Positions 37,767-46,919 of a stretch of 64,000 bases of DNA are shown piece by piece. Location of the stretch: assembly GCF_900176145.1 (NCBI RefSeq), contig NZ_FWWY01000001.1:563517-627516 (forward strand), read 5' to 3'. Position numbers and translations under genes: made by a program. This DNA comes from Sulfobacillus thermosulfidooxidans DSM 9293 (GTDB lineage: Bacteria > Bacillota > Sulfobacillia > Sulfobacillales > Sulfobacillaceae). Under the pieces are notes generated by a model. That model was given only the letters and a program-made list of their open reading frames with translations, did not search any database and was not told the DNA's origin. Within the stretch, counting starts at the first letter, position 1, and every line of letters starts with the position of its first letter.

Positions 37767-39888
37767 GACTATGACTCCTCTCCATTTCCTTTAAAACTTT
37801 TTCAGGATATTCAATGCGTTGGTGAAACACACCGGTTAATACTCGCACGAACGTGCGTGCGATAATGTCCAACTCTTTTAGTGTAAGATTGGATTCGTCC
37901 AGTTGGCCATCCTCCAAACGGTCTTTAATAATTTTACGCACCACTTGTTCGATAGCTTGCGGCGTCGGCTGCTTTAATGTCCGGCTAGTGGCTTCAGAAG
38001 CGTCCGCTAGCATGACAATCGCGGTTTCTTTACTCTGTGGCCTTGGCCCGTCATAACGGTAATCCTCTTCCAGCACACCGTCTCCCGTATCCGCCTGTAA
38101 CGCCTTGTGGTAGAAAAAGCTAATCAATGTGGTTCCGTGATGTTCCCGGATAAAGTTAATAATGGCATCGGGAATATGATATTGGCGAGCTAACTCAATC
38201 CCGTCGCGAACATGGGAGGAGATGATAAGCGCCGATAATGCTGGCGCTAATTTGTCGTGGGGATTGTCCGCCCCAAATTGGTTGTCCACAAAGAAATATG
38301 GGCGCTTTGACTTTCCGATATCGTGGTAGTAGGCGCCCACCCGTGCCAAAAGCGAGTTACCACCTACGGCTTCCGTGGCTTGTTCCGCCAAATTTCCCAC
38401 CATAATACTGTGATGATAGGTACCAGGCGCTTCCACGAGCAACTTGCGTAATAGCGGTTGATTAGGGTTACTCAACTCAATCAACTTCATCGAGGTGATA
38501 ATGCCAAATGGCCCTTCCAAAAATGGAATGGAGCCCATCGCCAAAATCGCCGCCAATACTCCGTCTAAGAGTCCCCATAACAACGTTTCCCATGTAGGCG
38601 TTTGGGCAATTCCCGCCCCTTCCATAATGTCGAGTCCCAATAACGTCATCAAATTGACAATTCCCACGAGGAGTCCCGCACGGATAATGTCATAACGTTG
38701 GGACAAACGGCTCACTCCGAAAACTCCAGCCAGCCCACCAAAGAATGATACTAGCGCCACATTGAGATCTGCCCCCGTCAATGTGGCCATCCCCAAAGCC
38801 AAAACTCCAGCCATAACCATCCCAAGACCAGAATCTACCAGAGCAGTCACCATAATCGCGGCGGTGGGCACCACCAGATAATTTAAAGCCGGCAATCCTT
38901 TCATGACATCCGCAGCAATCAAGGAAGCCGTGAAAATAATGCCGGTAATGATTGTCGACGGCAGAGAATTTAATAAAGGACGTTTTAAAAACCACAGGTA
39001 CCCACTCAATAGAGCAACCAATACCAACGACACAAGAGCCGAGCCAACAACAGGAGCCGGGTTAAAGCCTTGGTCTAATAATCCGAGTTCTTGAAGGACT
39101 TTGATATCCGCAGGAGTCACAACCTGGCCAGCTTGTAAAACTTGCTCGCCTTTTAAGATCTTGACAATGGGCACGCGCGCCATCGCAGCCGCTTTTTTGG
39201 CCTGCGTATCTTGGACATTCAAAAAGGTGTTGGGAACGATGAGACTTTTTGTAAAGTCCGCCAAAAACAAGCGGAGTCCTGATTGAGACTCTTCTTGGGA
39301 GGCCAGCTGCGCAGCAAAGCCTTTGGCTTCTGCTAAACCGACCTGATTATTTCTAACCCCGTTGCCGTTCCCCATTACCGACGACACAATAACCAGGGCA
39401 TCTTGTTGGAGTTGGGAGAGACTTGAGGGGGATAATTGCAGCACTTCACCCCAAACACTATTGGGCAATCCCACAGGAATGGCCTGGGCCACGGTTTGTT
39501 CCCGCAAAGACAAGGGCGCAGCTTGATCGAGAGACAGAGACAAAATCAGCGAAAAATCCTTCCGAATGGTGTTTTCCTGGTTTTTCAGCACCTGATTATT
39601 CGTCGTGTACACATTCGGAACGGATTTAGCCGCTTGTTCTCTCGCTTTAGCAGTAGCCCCCCAATCGACCACACCATAAGGGGCCACAATCGTTCGGGGT
39701 GCTAAATCGCCCACCGACACATCAATGCGTTGCGCAAATAATGTGGCGGTAAACACGATCGTGGTCAACAGCCAGACACTTAATGCCACAACCAGCTGTT
39801 GCCAGTGTAAGGACCATGGTTCTTTTAGATCCCACCTCAATGCGCGAACATGTGACAGCCACTTTCCCACATTACGTTTTGTGGTCAT
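37681..39888 (-). CDS. pgpH: 7TM-HD family c-di-AMP phosphodiesterase-like protein (PgpH)
   Basis: The 735-residue protein has one N-terminal helix, an extracytoplasmic domain (about 60-290) with LAPRTIVAP and VPNVY, seven membrane helices (about 290-470) and a cytoplasmic HD domain with PGTYHHSIMVGNLAEQA and YYHDIGKSKRP. PgpH homologs hydrolyse c-di-AMP. Start is an ATG after AAGGAG that overlaps the phoH stop region; upstream open codons lie in phoH. The last ~28 codons, rich in Ser/Gly/Arg, overlap ybeY. Confidence 0.92.
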   Translation of the reverse strand: MTTKRNVGKWLSHVRALRWDLKEPWSLHWQQLVVALSVWLLTTIVFTATLFAQRIDVSVGDLAPRTIVAPYGVVDWGATAKAREQAAKSVPNVYTTNNQVLKNQENTIRKDFSLILSLSLDQAAPLSLREQTVAQAIPVGLPNSVWGEVLQLSPSSLSQLQQDALVIVSSVMGNGNGVRNNQVGLAEAKGFAAQLASQEESQSGLRLFLADFTKSLIVPNTFLNVQDTQAKKAAAMARVPIVKILKGEQVLQAGQVVTPADIKVLQELGLLDQGFNPAPVVGSALVSLVLVALLSGYLWFLKRPLLNSLPSTIITGIIFTASLIAADVMKGLPALNYLVVPTAAIMVTALVDSGLGMVMAGVLALGMATLTGADLNVALVSFFGGLAGVFGVSRLSQRYDIIRAGLLVGIVNLMTLLGLDIMEGAGIAQTPTWETLLWGLLDGVLAAILAMGSIPFLEGPFGIITSMKLIELSNPNQPLLRKLLVEAPGTYHHSIMVGNLAEQATEAVGGNSLLARVGAYYHDIGKSKRPYFFVDNQFGADNPHDKLAPALSALIISSHVRDGIELARQYHIPDAIINFIREHHGTTLISFFYHKALQADTGDGVLEEDYRYDGPRPQSKETAIVMLADASEATSRTLKQPTPQAIEQVVRKIIKDRLEDGQLDESNLTLKELDIIARTFVRVLTGVFHQRIEYPEKVLKEMERSHSHGHMGGKSSRFIRRIGGDRSTGSHRSSR

Positions 39889-40855
39889 GATTATTGGCTC
39901 CTTGCTCTCCTTCAAACCGTTGATAGGCCGCAATAATTTCTCCTACTAAGGGATGACGAACGACATCGCGCTTGCCCAGATGAATCGTGCGAATACCAGG
40001 AATCCCCTCCAAAATACGTTCTGCTTCATACAGTCCTGATCGTTCACCTCGTGCCAAGTCCACCTGCGTCGCGTCTCCTGTTACGACCATTTTGGAACCA
40101 TAACCAAGACGGGTTAAAAACATCTTCATTTGTTCGTACGTGGTATTTTGCGCTTCATCGAGAATAATAAAGCTCGAATTTAATGTTCTTCCACGCATAT
40201 AAGCCAGCGGCGCCACTTCAATGTGTCCTCGTTCCCGGTAACGTTCAACCGCTTCCTGTCCGAGAAATTCGAAAAGGGCATCATAGAGCGGACGCAAATA
40301 GGGATCCACTTTGTCCTCCAATGCGCCGGGCAAAAAGCCTAGCTTTTCTCCGGCTTCCACTGCGGGTCGGGTCAAGATAATCCGCTCAACCTCATGCGTT
40401 TTTAACGCTTGCACCGCCATTGCCATGGCTAAATAGGTCTTTCCCGTACCGGCAGGGCCAATGCCAAACACCAGAGTATTTTGCCGAATGGCTTCAATAT
40501 ATACTTGTTGACCAACGGTCTTCGGACGGATTATCCGCCCCGCAGTTGTGGTATAGACGGATTCCGTCAACAAATGCAGGAATTCATTTTGGGTGCCTTC
40601 TTGCACAGCCGTTACCGCTGCATCGACTGTATCGAGCCGGATAGGCTGACCCGCATACGCCCACTGTGCTAATAAGTCTAGAACTTGCCGAGCCAGTGCT
40701 TGGTCTTGATCCGGTCCTTGGATAGCAATGACATTCCCACGAGCTGTAAGTTTCACATGTAGCGTATTTTCAATATGCTTCAAATGTTCATCGCCGCGAC
40801 CAACCAATGTTGTCACGGCATTATTGTCAGTAATAACCCACTGAGAAAGTGGCAA
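39872..40855 (-). CDS. phoH: PhoH family ATPase
   Basis: This is a 327-residue P-loop protein: Walker A FGIGPAGTGKTYLAMAMA, Walker B SFIILDEAQNTT and an N-terminal KH-like segment. PhoH/YbeZ proteins act with YbeY in RNA processing, in keeping with ybeY two genes on. Start chosen at TTG 40855, which follows AAAAAGGGGG by 7 nt; a TTG at 40888 has no ribosome site. Confidence 0.9.
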   Translation of the reverse strand: MPLSQWVITDNNAVTTLVGRGDEHLKHIENTLHVKLTARGNVIAIQGPDQDQALARQVLDLLAQWAYAGQPIRLDTVDAAVTAVQEGTQNEFLHLLTESVYTTTAGRIIRPKTVGQQVYIEAIRQNTLVFGIGPAGTGKTYLAMAMAVQALKTHEVERIILTRPAVEAGEKLGFLPGALEDKVDPYLRPLYDALFEFLGQEAVERYRERGHIEVAPLAYMRGRTLNSSFIILDEAQNTTYEQMKMFLTRLGYGSKMVVTGDATQVDLARGERSGLYEAERILEGIPGIRTIHLGKRDVVRHPLVGEIIAAYQRFEGEQGANNHDHKT

Positions 40856-40894
40856 TGGCGTCCCCCTTTTTCTGCTTAGATTACCCAATGTCCA

Positions 40895-42097
40895 TCAATT
40901 GGTCACGGGCACTGCAATATTTTGATTCACGACCCATATCAATTGTACCGACACGCTATGATTTGACCAATGAATAATCCGACGTTCCCGAACTTTGGTT
41001 CCCCCATGCACCATGTTGTGCATACGACGTGATACGTGATCGATGGCTCGCGCCAAAGCTTGTTTTCTCGATAACATAACACGTCGCCTTTGTAATTCAT
41101 TATATACGATTTTGACTGTCTCTACTGGCAAGTTGACATCTTGCCAGCGCCACGGCTCCACAAATTTGTGGGTTTTGTAGGAACGAAAGGGAATGCTTCC
41201 ATATCCCTGCAAGAGCACAGGAGCATTGTCGCCAATTTGGATAAAAGTTTGGGTGAAGGTATGTCCCGAGGGAACCCATTCATGAAACTGGTATGGCTGG
41301 ACCACTGTGGCTTGATAACGCACATCTGCGTAAACTTCGCCCCGCGCAGGAGTTTGCACCGCATCCGTAAGAGGCTTGGTAGCCCCTTCGGGCTGTATGG
41401 GCACCGGAGCACTAACCGCTCCCGAAATGAGGGTTTGACCCTTTTTGACCACTTCACCGGGACTGACTTCGGGATCGCCCATATAAACTAAAACACTGGT
41501 CACGGTCCCGCTATGCGCAGCAATCATTTTACGAGGGAGTTTGTTTGAAGGTTTAGTGACTAAAGGTACAACTTGTACCGTCAACAACACACCGTGAAGG
41601 GACAATCCAATAAAGGCATACTGCGGTAAAATCCGTTGCATAATCAAGCGAGATTTGCTCAAATTAATCGCCCGAGAAGGTGTACCGACATGAATACCTG
41701 CCGCTTTTGCCGCTTGAATCAATTGGGTTTTGGCTGTTGGCGTAATGTTGGCGGTAGGTACGTTAATAATCCAAATCCGACTCGTTGTTACAAAAATTAA
41801 AGCCACCGCGGTTAATGCCCCCACTCCCAGAAAAGGGCGCGCTGTAAACTGCCGCCATTTAAAAGGCAGGCCCCCACGCCGACCAAAATGAAGATGATAA
41901 TGTTTGCCCCGCAAGACTTGACGCAAAATACGTAAACTGCTGAGCGGTGCAATAAAGCGGTAGCCTTTAGACGTATTCTTCACAGCCCACAAGCGTTGTC
42001 CTGATAAGGCCAATTGGCTGATGATCTCTTCAGGATGCCGCCCCACCAGGGTAACTTCAACCCACCCAAAAAATAATCGGTATAAAAAATCGATCAC
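40895..42097 (-). CDS. yqfD: Sporulation protein YqfD
   Basis: The 400-residue protein begins with a soluble FLYRLFFGWVEVTLVGRHPEEI segment, has a membrane helix near 90-110 and a long extracytoplasmic part with GTPSRAINLSKSRLIMQRILPQYAFIGLSLHG and repeated 'GEVVKKGQTLISG'. YqfD is required in the mother cell for sporulation of Bacillus. The ATG overlaps the yqfC stop (ATGA). Confidence 0.88.
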   Translation of the reverse strand: MIDFLYRLFFGWVEVTLVGRHPEEIISQLALSGQRLWAVKNTSKGYRFIAPLSSLRILRQVLRGKHYHLHFGRRGGLPFKWRQFTARPFLGVGALTAVALIFVTTSRIWIINVPTANITPTAKTQLIQAAKAAGIHVGTPSRAINLSKSRLIMQRILPQYAFIGLSLHGVLLTVQVVPLVTKPSNKLPRKMIAAHSGTVTSVLVYMGDPEVSPGEVVKKGQTLISGAVSAPVPIQPEGATKPLTDAVQTPARGEVYADVRYQATVVQPYQFHEWVPSGHTFTQTFIQIGDNAPVLLQGYGSIPFRSYKTHKFVEPWRWQDVNLPVETVKIVYNELQRRRVMLSRKQALARAIDHVSRRMHNMVHGGTKVRERRIIHWSNHSVSVQLIWVVNQNIAVPVTN

Positions 42098-42375
42098 CGT
42101 TGCCCCTCCTGAAAGACCAAAGAGTGGACTTGACCGGTAACGAGAATTTCTCCCCGGTCAATCCATCCAATCACCAAGTCCTTCCCCCGCACGACGAGAT
42201 AGCCTTCTGCCAAACGCAAGACAATATGTTCTGGCCCATATTTTTGAAGACCCCGATGATTCTCCACGCGGAACTGGAGGTGTCCTACCACTTCAATACG
42301 AGGAACATTCACCAACACTTCAGGTGGAATTTCAAGCCATTGTGCCACCCGGGTTAGATTCTTTCCTCTTTTCAT
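42094..42375 (-). CDS. yqfC: Sporulation protein YqfC
   Basis: The 93-residue protein matches the small YqfC family: EIPPEVLVNVPRIEVVGHLQFRVENHRGL and LRLAEGYLVVRGKDL. The start is ATG after GGGAGG, giving the same length as the Bacillus protein. It heads the run yqfC-yqfD-phoH-pgpH. Confidence 0.88.
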   Translation of the reverse strand: MKRGKNLTRVAQWLEIPPEVLVNVPRIEVVGHLQFRVENHRGLQKYGPEHIVLRLAEGYLVVRGKDLVIGWIDRGEILVTGQVHSLVFQEGQR

Positions 42376-42580
42376 CCGGATTCCTCCCCCGTCCATCCTC
42401 TGGTTCATGGTATGCTTGGCTTTCATAGGCCATGATGAAAGAAATGTTCGGATCGAGCAGGAATCTTTGATAAAACCGCGTATAACTCAGATAAAGAGGA
42501 TCCTAACCAGCCTAAAAACGCATGAAAAATTTGCCTATTTGTCAATAGTGATTGTCAGATAGCAAGAATTGAGTGGAAAA

Positions 42581-43423
42581 ATGGAAGAGACTTTGCAGTA
42601 TACACCCGTAAAGCCCGACAAATTGTCGTCGTCATGGACAATCATACATGTTTTAAAAATCACCACGACCCGGGCTTGCTGGATGCAGTGTCGGTTCTGT
42701 GATTTTAGCCACTTTGTCCCGCTCGTGGGAAACAATCCCGTCAAACCCTTAGCCCTGTTAAATCTTGTACAAACTGATCCCAGATTAGACGGCCCCTATG
42801 ATCTCGTTAAAATTCGTGGGGGATTAAGCTTTTTTGAGCCCTGGAGCTATTTCCGCTCGGCCATTCGCCATATTCATACCCGTAACCCCGCACCCATCCA
42901 AGCTTTGTCCGCGGTAGAACTGATGCATTTTCACCGTGTAGAAAAAAAGCCATTTCAAGAACTGCTGGAAGAACTAAGATGGGCAGGTGCATCGAGCTTG
43001 GGCCCAGGCGGGAGTGAATTGCTCTGGGATGAATGGCGCCAAGATGTAGCTCCACTACGCCTCAGCGCAAAAGAATGGCTTCGCATTCACCAACTCGCTG
43101 AATCCTGTGGTCTCCAATCCCGTGCGAGTCTTATGGTATTTCCCGGCATAACAGGGCGGCATGTTCACGATCATCTTGCGGTTCTCAAGCAACTTCGGGG
43201 ATTATCTGTAATAGAGATCAAACCATTTCGCCCGACACCTCTGTTCACCGTGGACCATCCCCATACGTTAGATCTTTTAGCCGTCGTACAACTGATCCGC
43301 CAAGAATTGCCGCACGTACTTATTGAAATCAATATTGACCATATTTCTCATGACATGCGCGATCTGCTGCGAGGACACGGGGTATCGCGCGCATTAGTGA
43401 CCCAGGAGGAAATGGACGCGTGA
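42581..43423 (+). CDS. Radical SAM protein distantly related to MqnE/MqnC
   Basis: The 280-residue protein has the cluster motif C33-x3-C37-x2-C40 (CWMQCRFCDF). Further on, SLGPGGSELLWDEWRQDVAP followed by KEWLRIHQLAESCGLQSRASLMVF mirrors the 'PGGGAE...VR..I.P...WL.....AH..G..T.ATM' stretch of the futalosine-pathway enzymes MqnE and MqnC. It is ~90 residues shorter than those (about 370) and lacks their C-terminal part. The reaction is unknown. Start is ATG at 42581; a TTG four codons earlier is possible. It overlaps the following gene by 4 nt. Confidence 0.65.
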   Translation: MEETLQYTPVKPDKLSSSWTIIHVLKITTTRACWMQCRFCDFSHFVPLVGNNPVKPLALLNLVQTDPRLDGPYDLVKIRGGLSFFEPWSYFRSAIRHIHTRNPAPIQALSAVELMHFHRVEKKPFQELLEELRWAGASSLGPGGSELLWDEWRQDVAPLRLSAKEWLRIHQLAESCGLQSRASLMVFPGITGRHVHDHLAVLKQLRGLSVIEIKPFRPTPLFTVDHPHTLDLLAVVQLIRQELPHVLIEINIDHISHDMRDLLRGHGVSRALVTQEEMDA

Positions 43424-44091
43424 TGAACGACATTCTTTGGGTTCCTTGGTTACAGGTTCCCCGCTTACAATATCCGGCCTACGAAACCCATATTGTTCAA
43501 CTCTTTCTTAAAGGCCATCTACAACGAGGTCATGTCCTGTGGAGTTCCGAAACCTACAAACCGATCCCGTCCTTTTCTCTTTGGCATCCGAAACCAGGAG
43601 TGTTATGGCATGTTCGTTATGATCTTACGACTCATCCCGAGGACATTGGCGACTTCAACGGACCTATAGAAATGGCGATAACGCTTGAGCATATTCCCTT
43701 CGATCTTCTTAAAACGTTATCCGAAACATCTCGGTTAACCCGAATCATTCTCTACAGGGCTAGCGGCCAGGGATTATTACCTGTCATCCACAGCATTGAA
43801 CAACTTTTGAGCGTGTTGCCTGGGATTCCATTATGGTTGGATCAAGTCACCATAGGCTGGGAAGCTCTAGCCTATTTACTGGCAGTGTTTCCGGACGTTC
43901 AGCCCTTTAATGTGCAAGATCAGGGGTTAGATCAGCTCTTAATCATCGCTCAAAAATTAAACCGTCGCGTATTTTTGTCTGACTTCAGTGGTCGGGCGCC
44001 TATTTTGGTCCCCTATCTCCCCACCTTTGCCATGGACCACGAGTCTCTTTGGAATATGGACAAGCTTCCTATTTATCCCGGATACCTCTAA
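43420..44091 (+). CDS. Unrecognised partner of the radical SAM gene
   Basis: The 223-residue soluble protein has no motif I recognise. It is rich in aromatic and hydrophobic residues, including ILWVPWLQVPRLQYPAYETH near the start and a tail PIYPGYL. The GTG start (10 nt after GGAGG) overlaps the stop of the radical SAM gene, so the two proteins are probably made in fixed ratio and may act together. It does not look like the missing C-terminal part of MqnE. The next gene is convergent. Confidence 0.55.
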   Translation: MMNDILWVPWLQVPRLQYPAYETHIVQLFLKGHLQRGHVLWSSETYKPIPSFSLWHPKPGVLWHVRYDLTTHPEDIGDFNGPIEMAITLEHIPFDLLKTLSETSRLTRIILYRASGQGLLPVIHSIEQLLSVLPGIPLWLDQVTIGWEALAYLLAVFPDVQPFNVQDQGLDQLLIIAQKLNRRVFLSDFSGRAPILVPYLPTFAMDHESLWNMDKLPIYPGYL

Positions 44092-44122
44092 AAAATGAGG
44101 GTTACGAATCCGTCTCCCGTCC

Positions 44123-45157
44123 TTAAGCGTTCCATGGTTGTACAGCCCGAGGAAAAGTGTTGGGCGGAGCTATAACCTGAAATGCTGGACCAAAACGGTC
44201 CCCCCGTGCATTAAACCACAGACCTTGACTTGGACCGTCCAAAATGATAACCCAGGAAGCACTCAGAACGGAGGTGACGGTCGTCTGTAAAGGTTGCGGC
44301 CATTTCACCAAGTCTTGATCGGAAAACGAAACACCAGTAAGGGGAATAAGCCCCTTAAGGGTGAGTCCATAGGCCGGATGAGAAGGAATCACTTCAATCA
44401 CAGCGTCCTTCACGGAAGAAAACATATGGAGCTGACGGTGCCCCAAATGCGTTAACGGTAAAATTTCTATGCCAAAATTCCGCAGTCCTTCCGTAACGGG
44501 TAAATACACATCTCTAGTACCGACAGCGACCGATCCTTGGGGCACATGAGCCACAGTCCACTGTTGAATAACTCCCCGCGTATATCCCCATAGCGTCACC
44601 TGGGCTTTATCCGGCCATACCCGAAGAATGACCATTTGACCCTGGTGCGCGGGATATAACGTGGTAATGGCCAATGGTCCCTGCAATACTTGAACAAAAT
44701 GCCCGTGGTGCTGGCAATATAAATCAACAGACTGACCGTCTACTCTTTCAACGACAGCCCACAAACGCCCAGAAATGTAATCAACTGACAAGATCGTTCT
44801 ATGGGATGGCGCCTTCCAAATAAGGTGGTCATGGCCAGAAGGCGTCAACTGGTACAAAGCCGATCCTGTAGTGACCCATAAGAGACGACCATGACTCGCC
44901 ATGATTTGTGATTGGGCCACCAACCCCAAGGATCCCAAATTGATGAGATGTCCTTGAGGGTGTCCTTGAGCCGTATATCGCCCCACCAAGAGATCTTCGG
45001 TCCCGGTAGCTGTCGTGCGGGCAAAGGCAATAGCCAGATCCGGGGGAGAATTATTCCCCCCACAACCGCTCAATCCTATGCCCATAAAAATAACAAAAAC
45101 AGCGACCCACTTTCTCCTCCATAACCATGGGCGAGAAAATAGGCGCTGCTTCTTCAT
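44123..45157 (-). CDS. Lipoprotein with propeller-like repeats
   Basis: The 344-residue protein carries a lipoprotein signal: basic start MKKQRLFSRPWLWRRK, hydrophobic core and GLSGC (Cys32). The rest is beta-rich with 'GRLLWVTTGSALYQLTPSG' and 'GRLWAVVE' units suggesting a beta-propeller or beta-sandwich. Function is unknown. It starts 7 nt after yqeY and is thus the last gene of the rpsU-yqeY transcript. Confidence 0.6.
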   Translation of the reverse strand: MKKQRLFSRPWLWRRKWVAVFVIFMGIGLSGCGGNNSPPDLAIAFARTTATGTEDLLVGRYTAQGHPQGHLINLGSLGLVAQSQIMASHGRLLWVTTGSALYQLTPSGHDHLIWKAPSHRTILSVDYISGRLWAVVERVDGQSVDLYCQHHGHFVQVLQGPLAITTLYPAHQGQMVILRVWPDKAQVTLWGYTRGVIQQWTVAHVPQGSVAVGTRDVYLPVTEGLRNFGIEILPLTHLGHRQLHMFSSVKDAVIEVIPSHPAYGLTLKGLIPLTGVSFSDQDLVKWPQPLQTTVTSVLSASWVIILDGPSQGLWFNARGDRFGPAFQVIAPPNTFPRAVQPWNA

Positions 45158-45164
45158 AGGACTC

Positions 45165-45614
45165 TTAACGGGATAAACGGGCTTTTACAAGATCCGCTAC
45201 ATGCCGGCCATCAGCCCGCCCCCGAATCTGAGGATTGACGATCGCCATGACTTTGCCCATATCTTTCGGTGAGGTCGCTCCACAGGCCGTGATCGCGGCG
45301 TCAATTAACTGCGCCAGTTCATCTTCAGATAAGGGCTCTGGTAAATATGACGATAAAATCTCGATTTCTTTGAGATTTTTCTCGACTAAATCTTGCCTTC
45401 CGGCTTTTTCAAATTCGCTATTGGCATCTTTGCGTTCTTTGATTTCCTTGACGATCACCTGAAGGATTCCTTCGTCATCTAAGGTGGTTCGCTCGGATCG
45501 TGTTTCTTGTGCTAGGATGCCGGCTTTTATCGACCGGATCACCGACAAGCGGGCTTGGTCTTTAGCCCGCATCGCCGATTTAAGGTCCTCATTCAATTGT
45601 TCTCGGAGAGACAA
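45165..45614 (-). CDS. yqeY: GatB/YqeY domain protein
   Basis: The 149-residue protein starts LREQLNEDLKSAMRAKDQARLSVIRSIKAGI and has the YqeY tail SPKDMGKVMAIVNPQIRGRADGR. The domain resembles the tRNA-binding tail of GatB; its own role is unproven. The start is TTG after AAGGGGG. It follows rpsU as in most Firmicutes. Confidence 0.93.
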   Translation of the reverse strand: MSLREQLNEDLKSAMRAKDQARLSVIRSIKAGILAQETRSERTTLDDEGILQVIVKEIKERKDANSEFEKAGRQDLVEKNLKEIEILSSYLPEPLSEDELAQLIDAAITACGATSPKDMGKVMAIVNPQIRGRADGRHVADLVKARLSR

Positions 45615-45642
45615 GGGAGAACCCCCTTAGAAACCATATTTA

Positions 45643-45819
45643 TTATTTCGCACGCTTCTTCCGTGCGGCCTCGGATTTCTTTTTCCGGCGCACACTCGGC
45701 TTTTCATAATGTTCGTGCCTGCGAGCTTCCGCAAGGACTCCAGCCTTTTGGATTTGTCTCTTAAAACGCCGCAGCGCGCTATCCAAGCTTTCGTTTTTAC
45801 CGACTTTAACCTCTGACAT
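45643..45819 (-). CDS. rpsU: 30S ribosomal protein S21
   Basis: This short gene of 58 codons reads [19 protein letters not shown], continues with [20 protein letters not shown] and ends with the basic tail [13 protein letters not shown]. All match S21 of Firmicutes. S21 sits near the 3' end of 16S rRNA and aids initiation. It has GGGAGGG upstream and a consensus promoter at 45867-45896, and is followed by yqeY. Confidence 0.97.
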   Translation of the reverse strand: MSEVKVGKNESLDSALRRFKRQIQKAGVLAEARRHEHYEKPSVRRKKKSEAARKKRAK

Positions 45820-45866
45820 AGTTCTCCCTCCCCTCCACCCGAACGGGTCGGGGTACGCTTCTCTTT

Positions 45867-45896
45867 ATTATATGTGTCGGGGGAAAAGTGTGTCAA
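45867..45896 (-). promoter_or_regulatory. Consensus sigma-A promoter of rpsU-yqeY
   Basis: On the minus strand TTGACA, 18 nt, TATAAT: both hexamers are perfect. It lies ~50 nt before rpsU, with a small CCCGTTCGGG hairpin in the leader. Confidence 0.8.
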
Positions 45897-45920
45897 ATTT
45901 CCTATGTCAAACGTTAAAGA

Positions 45921-46070
45921 TTACCATGGTCGATAAAGGTGCCCGTATTTGGATAAACATTCTTTGCACAAGGTGCTTTCCAGAAAACCGGTGGACATAG
46001 AGGTCGCCTCTCGTTTGACCACCGGCTTATGACAGATATCACAAAACTTTAGTTCTACGACTTTGCCCAT
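45921..46070 (-). CDS. Tiny zinc-ribbon protein
   Basis: The 49-residue protein starts MGKVVELKFCDICHKPVVKR and has a second pair in LCKECLSKYGHLYRPW, so four cysteines in two CxxC pairs 26 residues apart, a likely zinc site. AGGAGG lies 9 nt before the ATG. It is placed after rsmE on the same strand. I do not recognise the family. Confidence 0.6.
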   Translation of the reverse strand: MGKVVELKFCDICHKPVVKREATSMSTGFLESTLCKECLSKYGHLYRPW

Positions 46071-46187
46071 CGTCTCGACCTCCTGCCCATAGGATGGCCG
46101 AAACGCTGCTGTTAAAACCCTAGAAATCGTCACCAAATTTGTCGACAAGCACCCCAGTTTTCCCACTCCAACGCGTCCTCCACCGCG

Positions 46188-46919
46188 TTAGGATTGACCG
46201 TGCGCAAAGTAATGAGAGGACATCCACGCCCTAAGTAATGCTGCCGCAAAAACGCCAGCGTTTTCAGCCCGGTAGATATACGGGCCTAATGATACGGCGT
46301 CAAATCCGTTGCGGGTCAATTGGTCTCGTTCTGATGGTGTTAACCCACCTTCGGGCCCTACCACGAGAAGGCAAGCGGATAAAGGCGACATGGGGTGTTC
46401 CATTAGCCAATCCCAGAGATTTTTCCCTTGCGCGTCTAATACCAACTTGTGCGGAATCTTTAAATCCATCACCTCGCTAAGCGTGGTCAAGGGAAAAATT
46501 TCCGGGACACGGCTTCTGTGTGCCTGTTCGGTGGCCTCTTTAGCCACTTTATGCCAGCGGTTCCATTTGCTTGGTGAAATTTCCCGGACAATTGTTCGCT
46601 CGGTCAGTACTGGATAAAATCCCGCAATCCCTGCCTCAGTGCCTTTTTCGATGATATCGCTAAATAAATCTTTCTTAATCAGGGATTGCGCCAAGAAAAG
46701 CGAGACATCCTCGAAAACTTCCCGAGTTCTAAGACACTCGAGTACCTGATTATCTTGCGTCATTACACACTCAAAAATCGCTTGCCCGCTTAACAAGGCT
46801 TCAATTTTCTCTCCGGGACGCACCCGCATCACATGACCCAGATAGTGACTTTGCTCTGGTGTTAAAATAATCCTCTTGTCGGGGATTATTTGCTCACTGC
46901 TCACCACAATCCGGATCAT
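46188..46919 (-). CDS. rsmE: 16S rRNA m3U1498 methyltransferase
   Basis: The 243-residue SPOUT methyltransferase has HYLGHVMRVRPGEKIE at the N-terminus and the SAM knot VVGPEGGLTPSE with LGPYIYRAENAGVFA. It methylates U1498 of 16S rRNA. Its start overlaps the prmA stop by 4 nt. Confidence 0.94.
   Translation of the reverse strand: MIRIVVSSEQIIPDKRIILTPEQSHYLGHVMRVRPGEKIEALLSGQAIFECVMTQDNQVLECLRTREVFEDVSLFLAQSLIKKDLFSDIIEKGTEAGIAGFYPVLTERTIVREISPSKWNRWHKVAKEATEQAHRSRVPEIFPLTTLSEVMDLKIPHKLVLDAQGKNLWDWLMEHPMSPLSACLLVVGPEGGLTPSERDQLTRNGFDAVSLGPYIYRAENAGVFAAALLRAWMSSHYFAHGQS

Noticed and set aside
45627-45896. 89-codon frame on the minus strand covering rpsU in another frame
   Set aside because: It is a shadow of the real S21 gene and includes the rpsU promoter.
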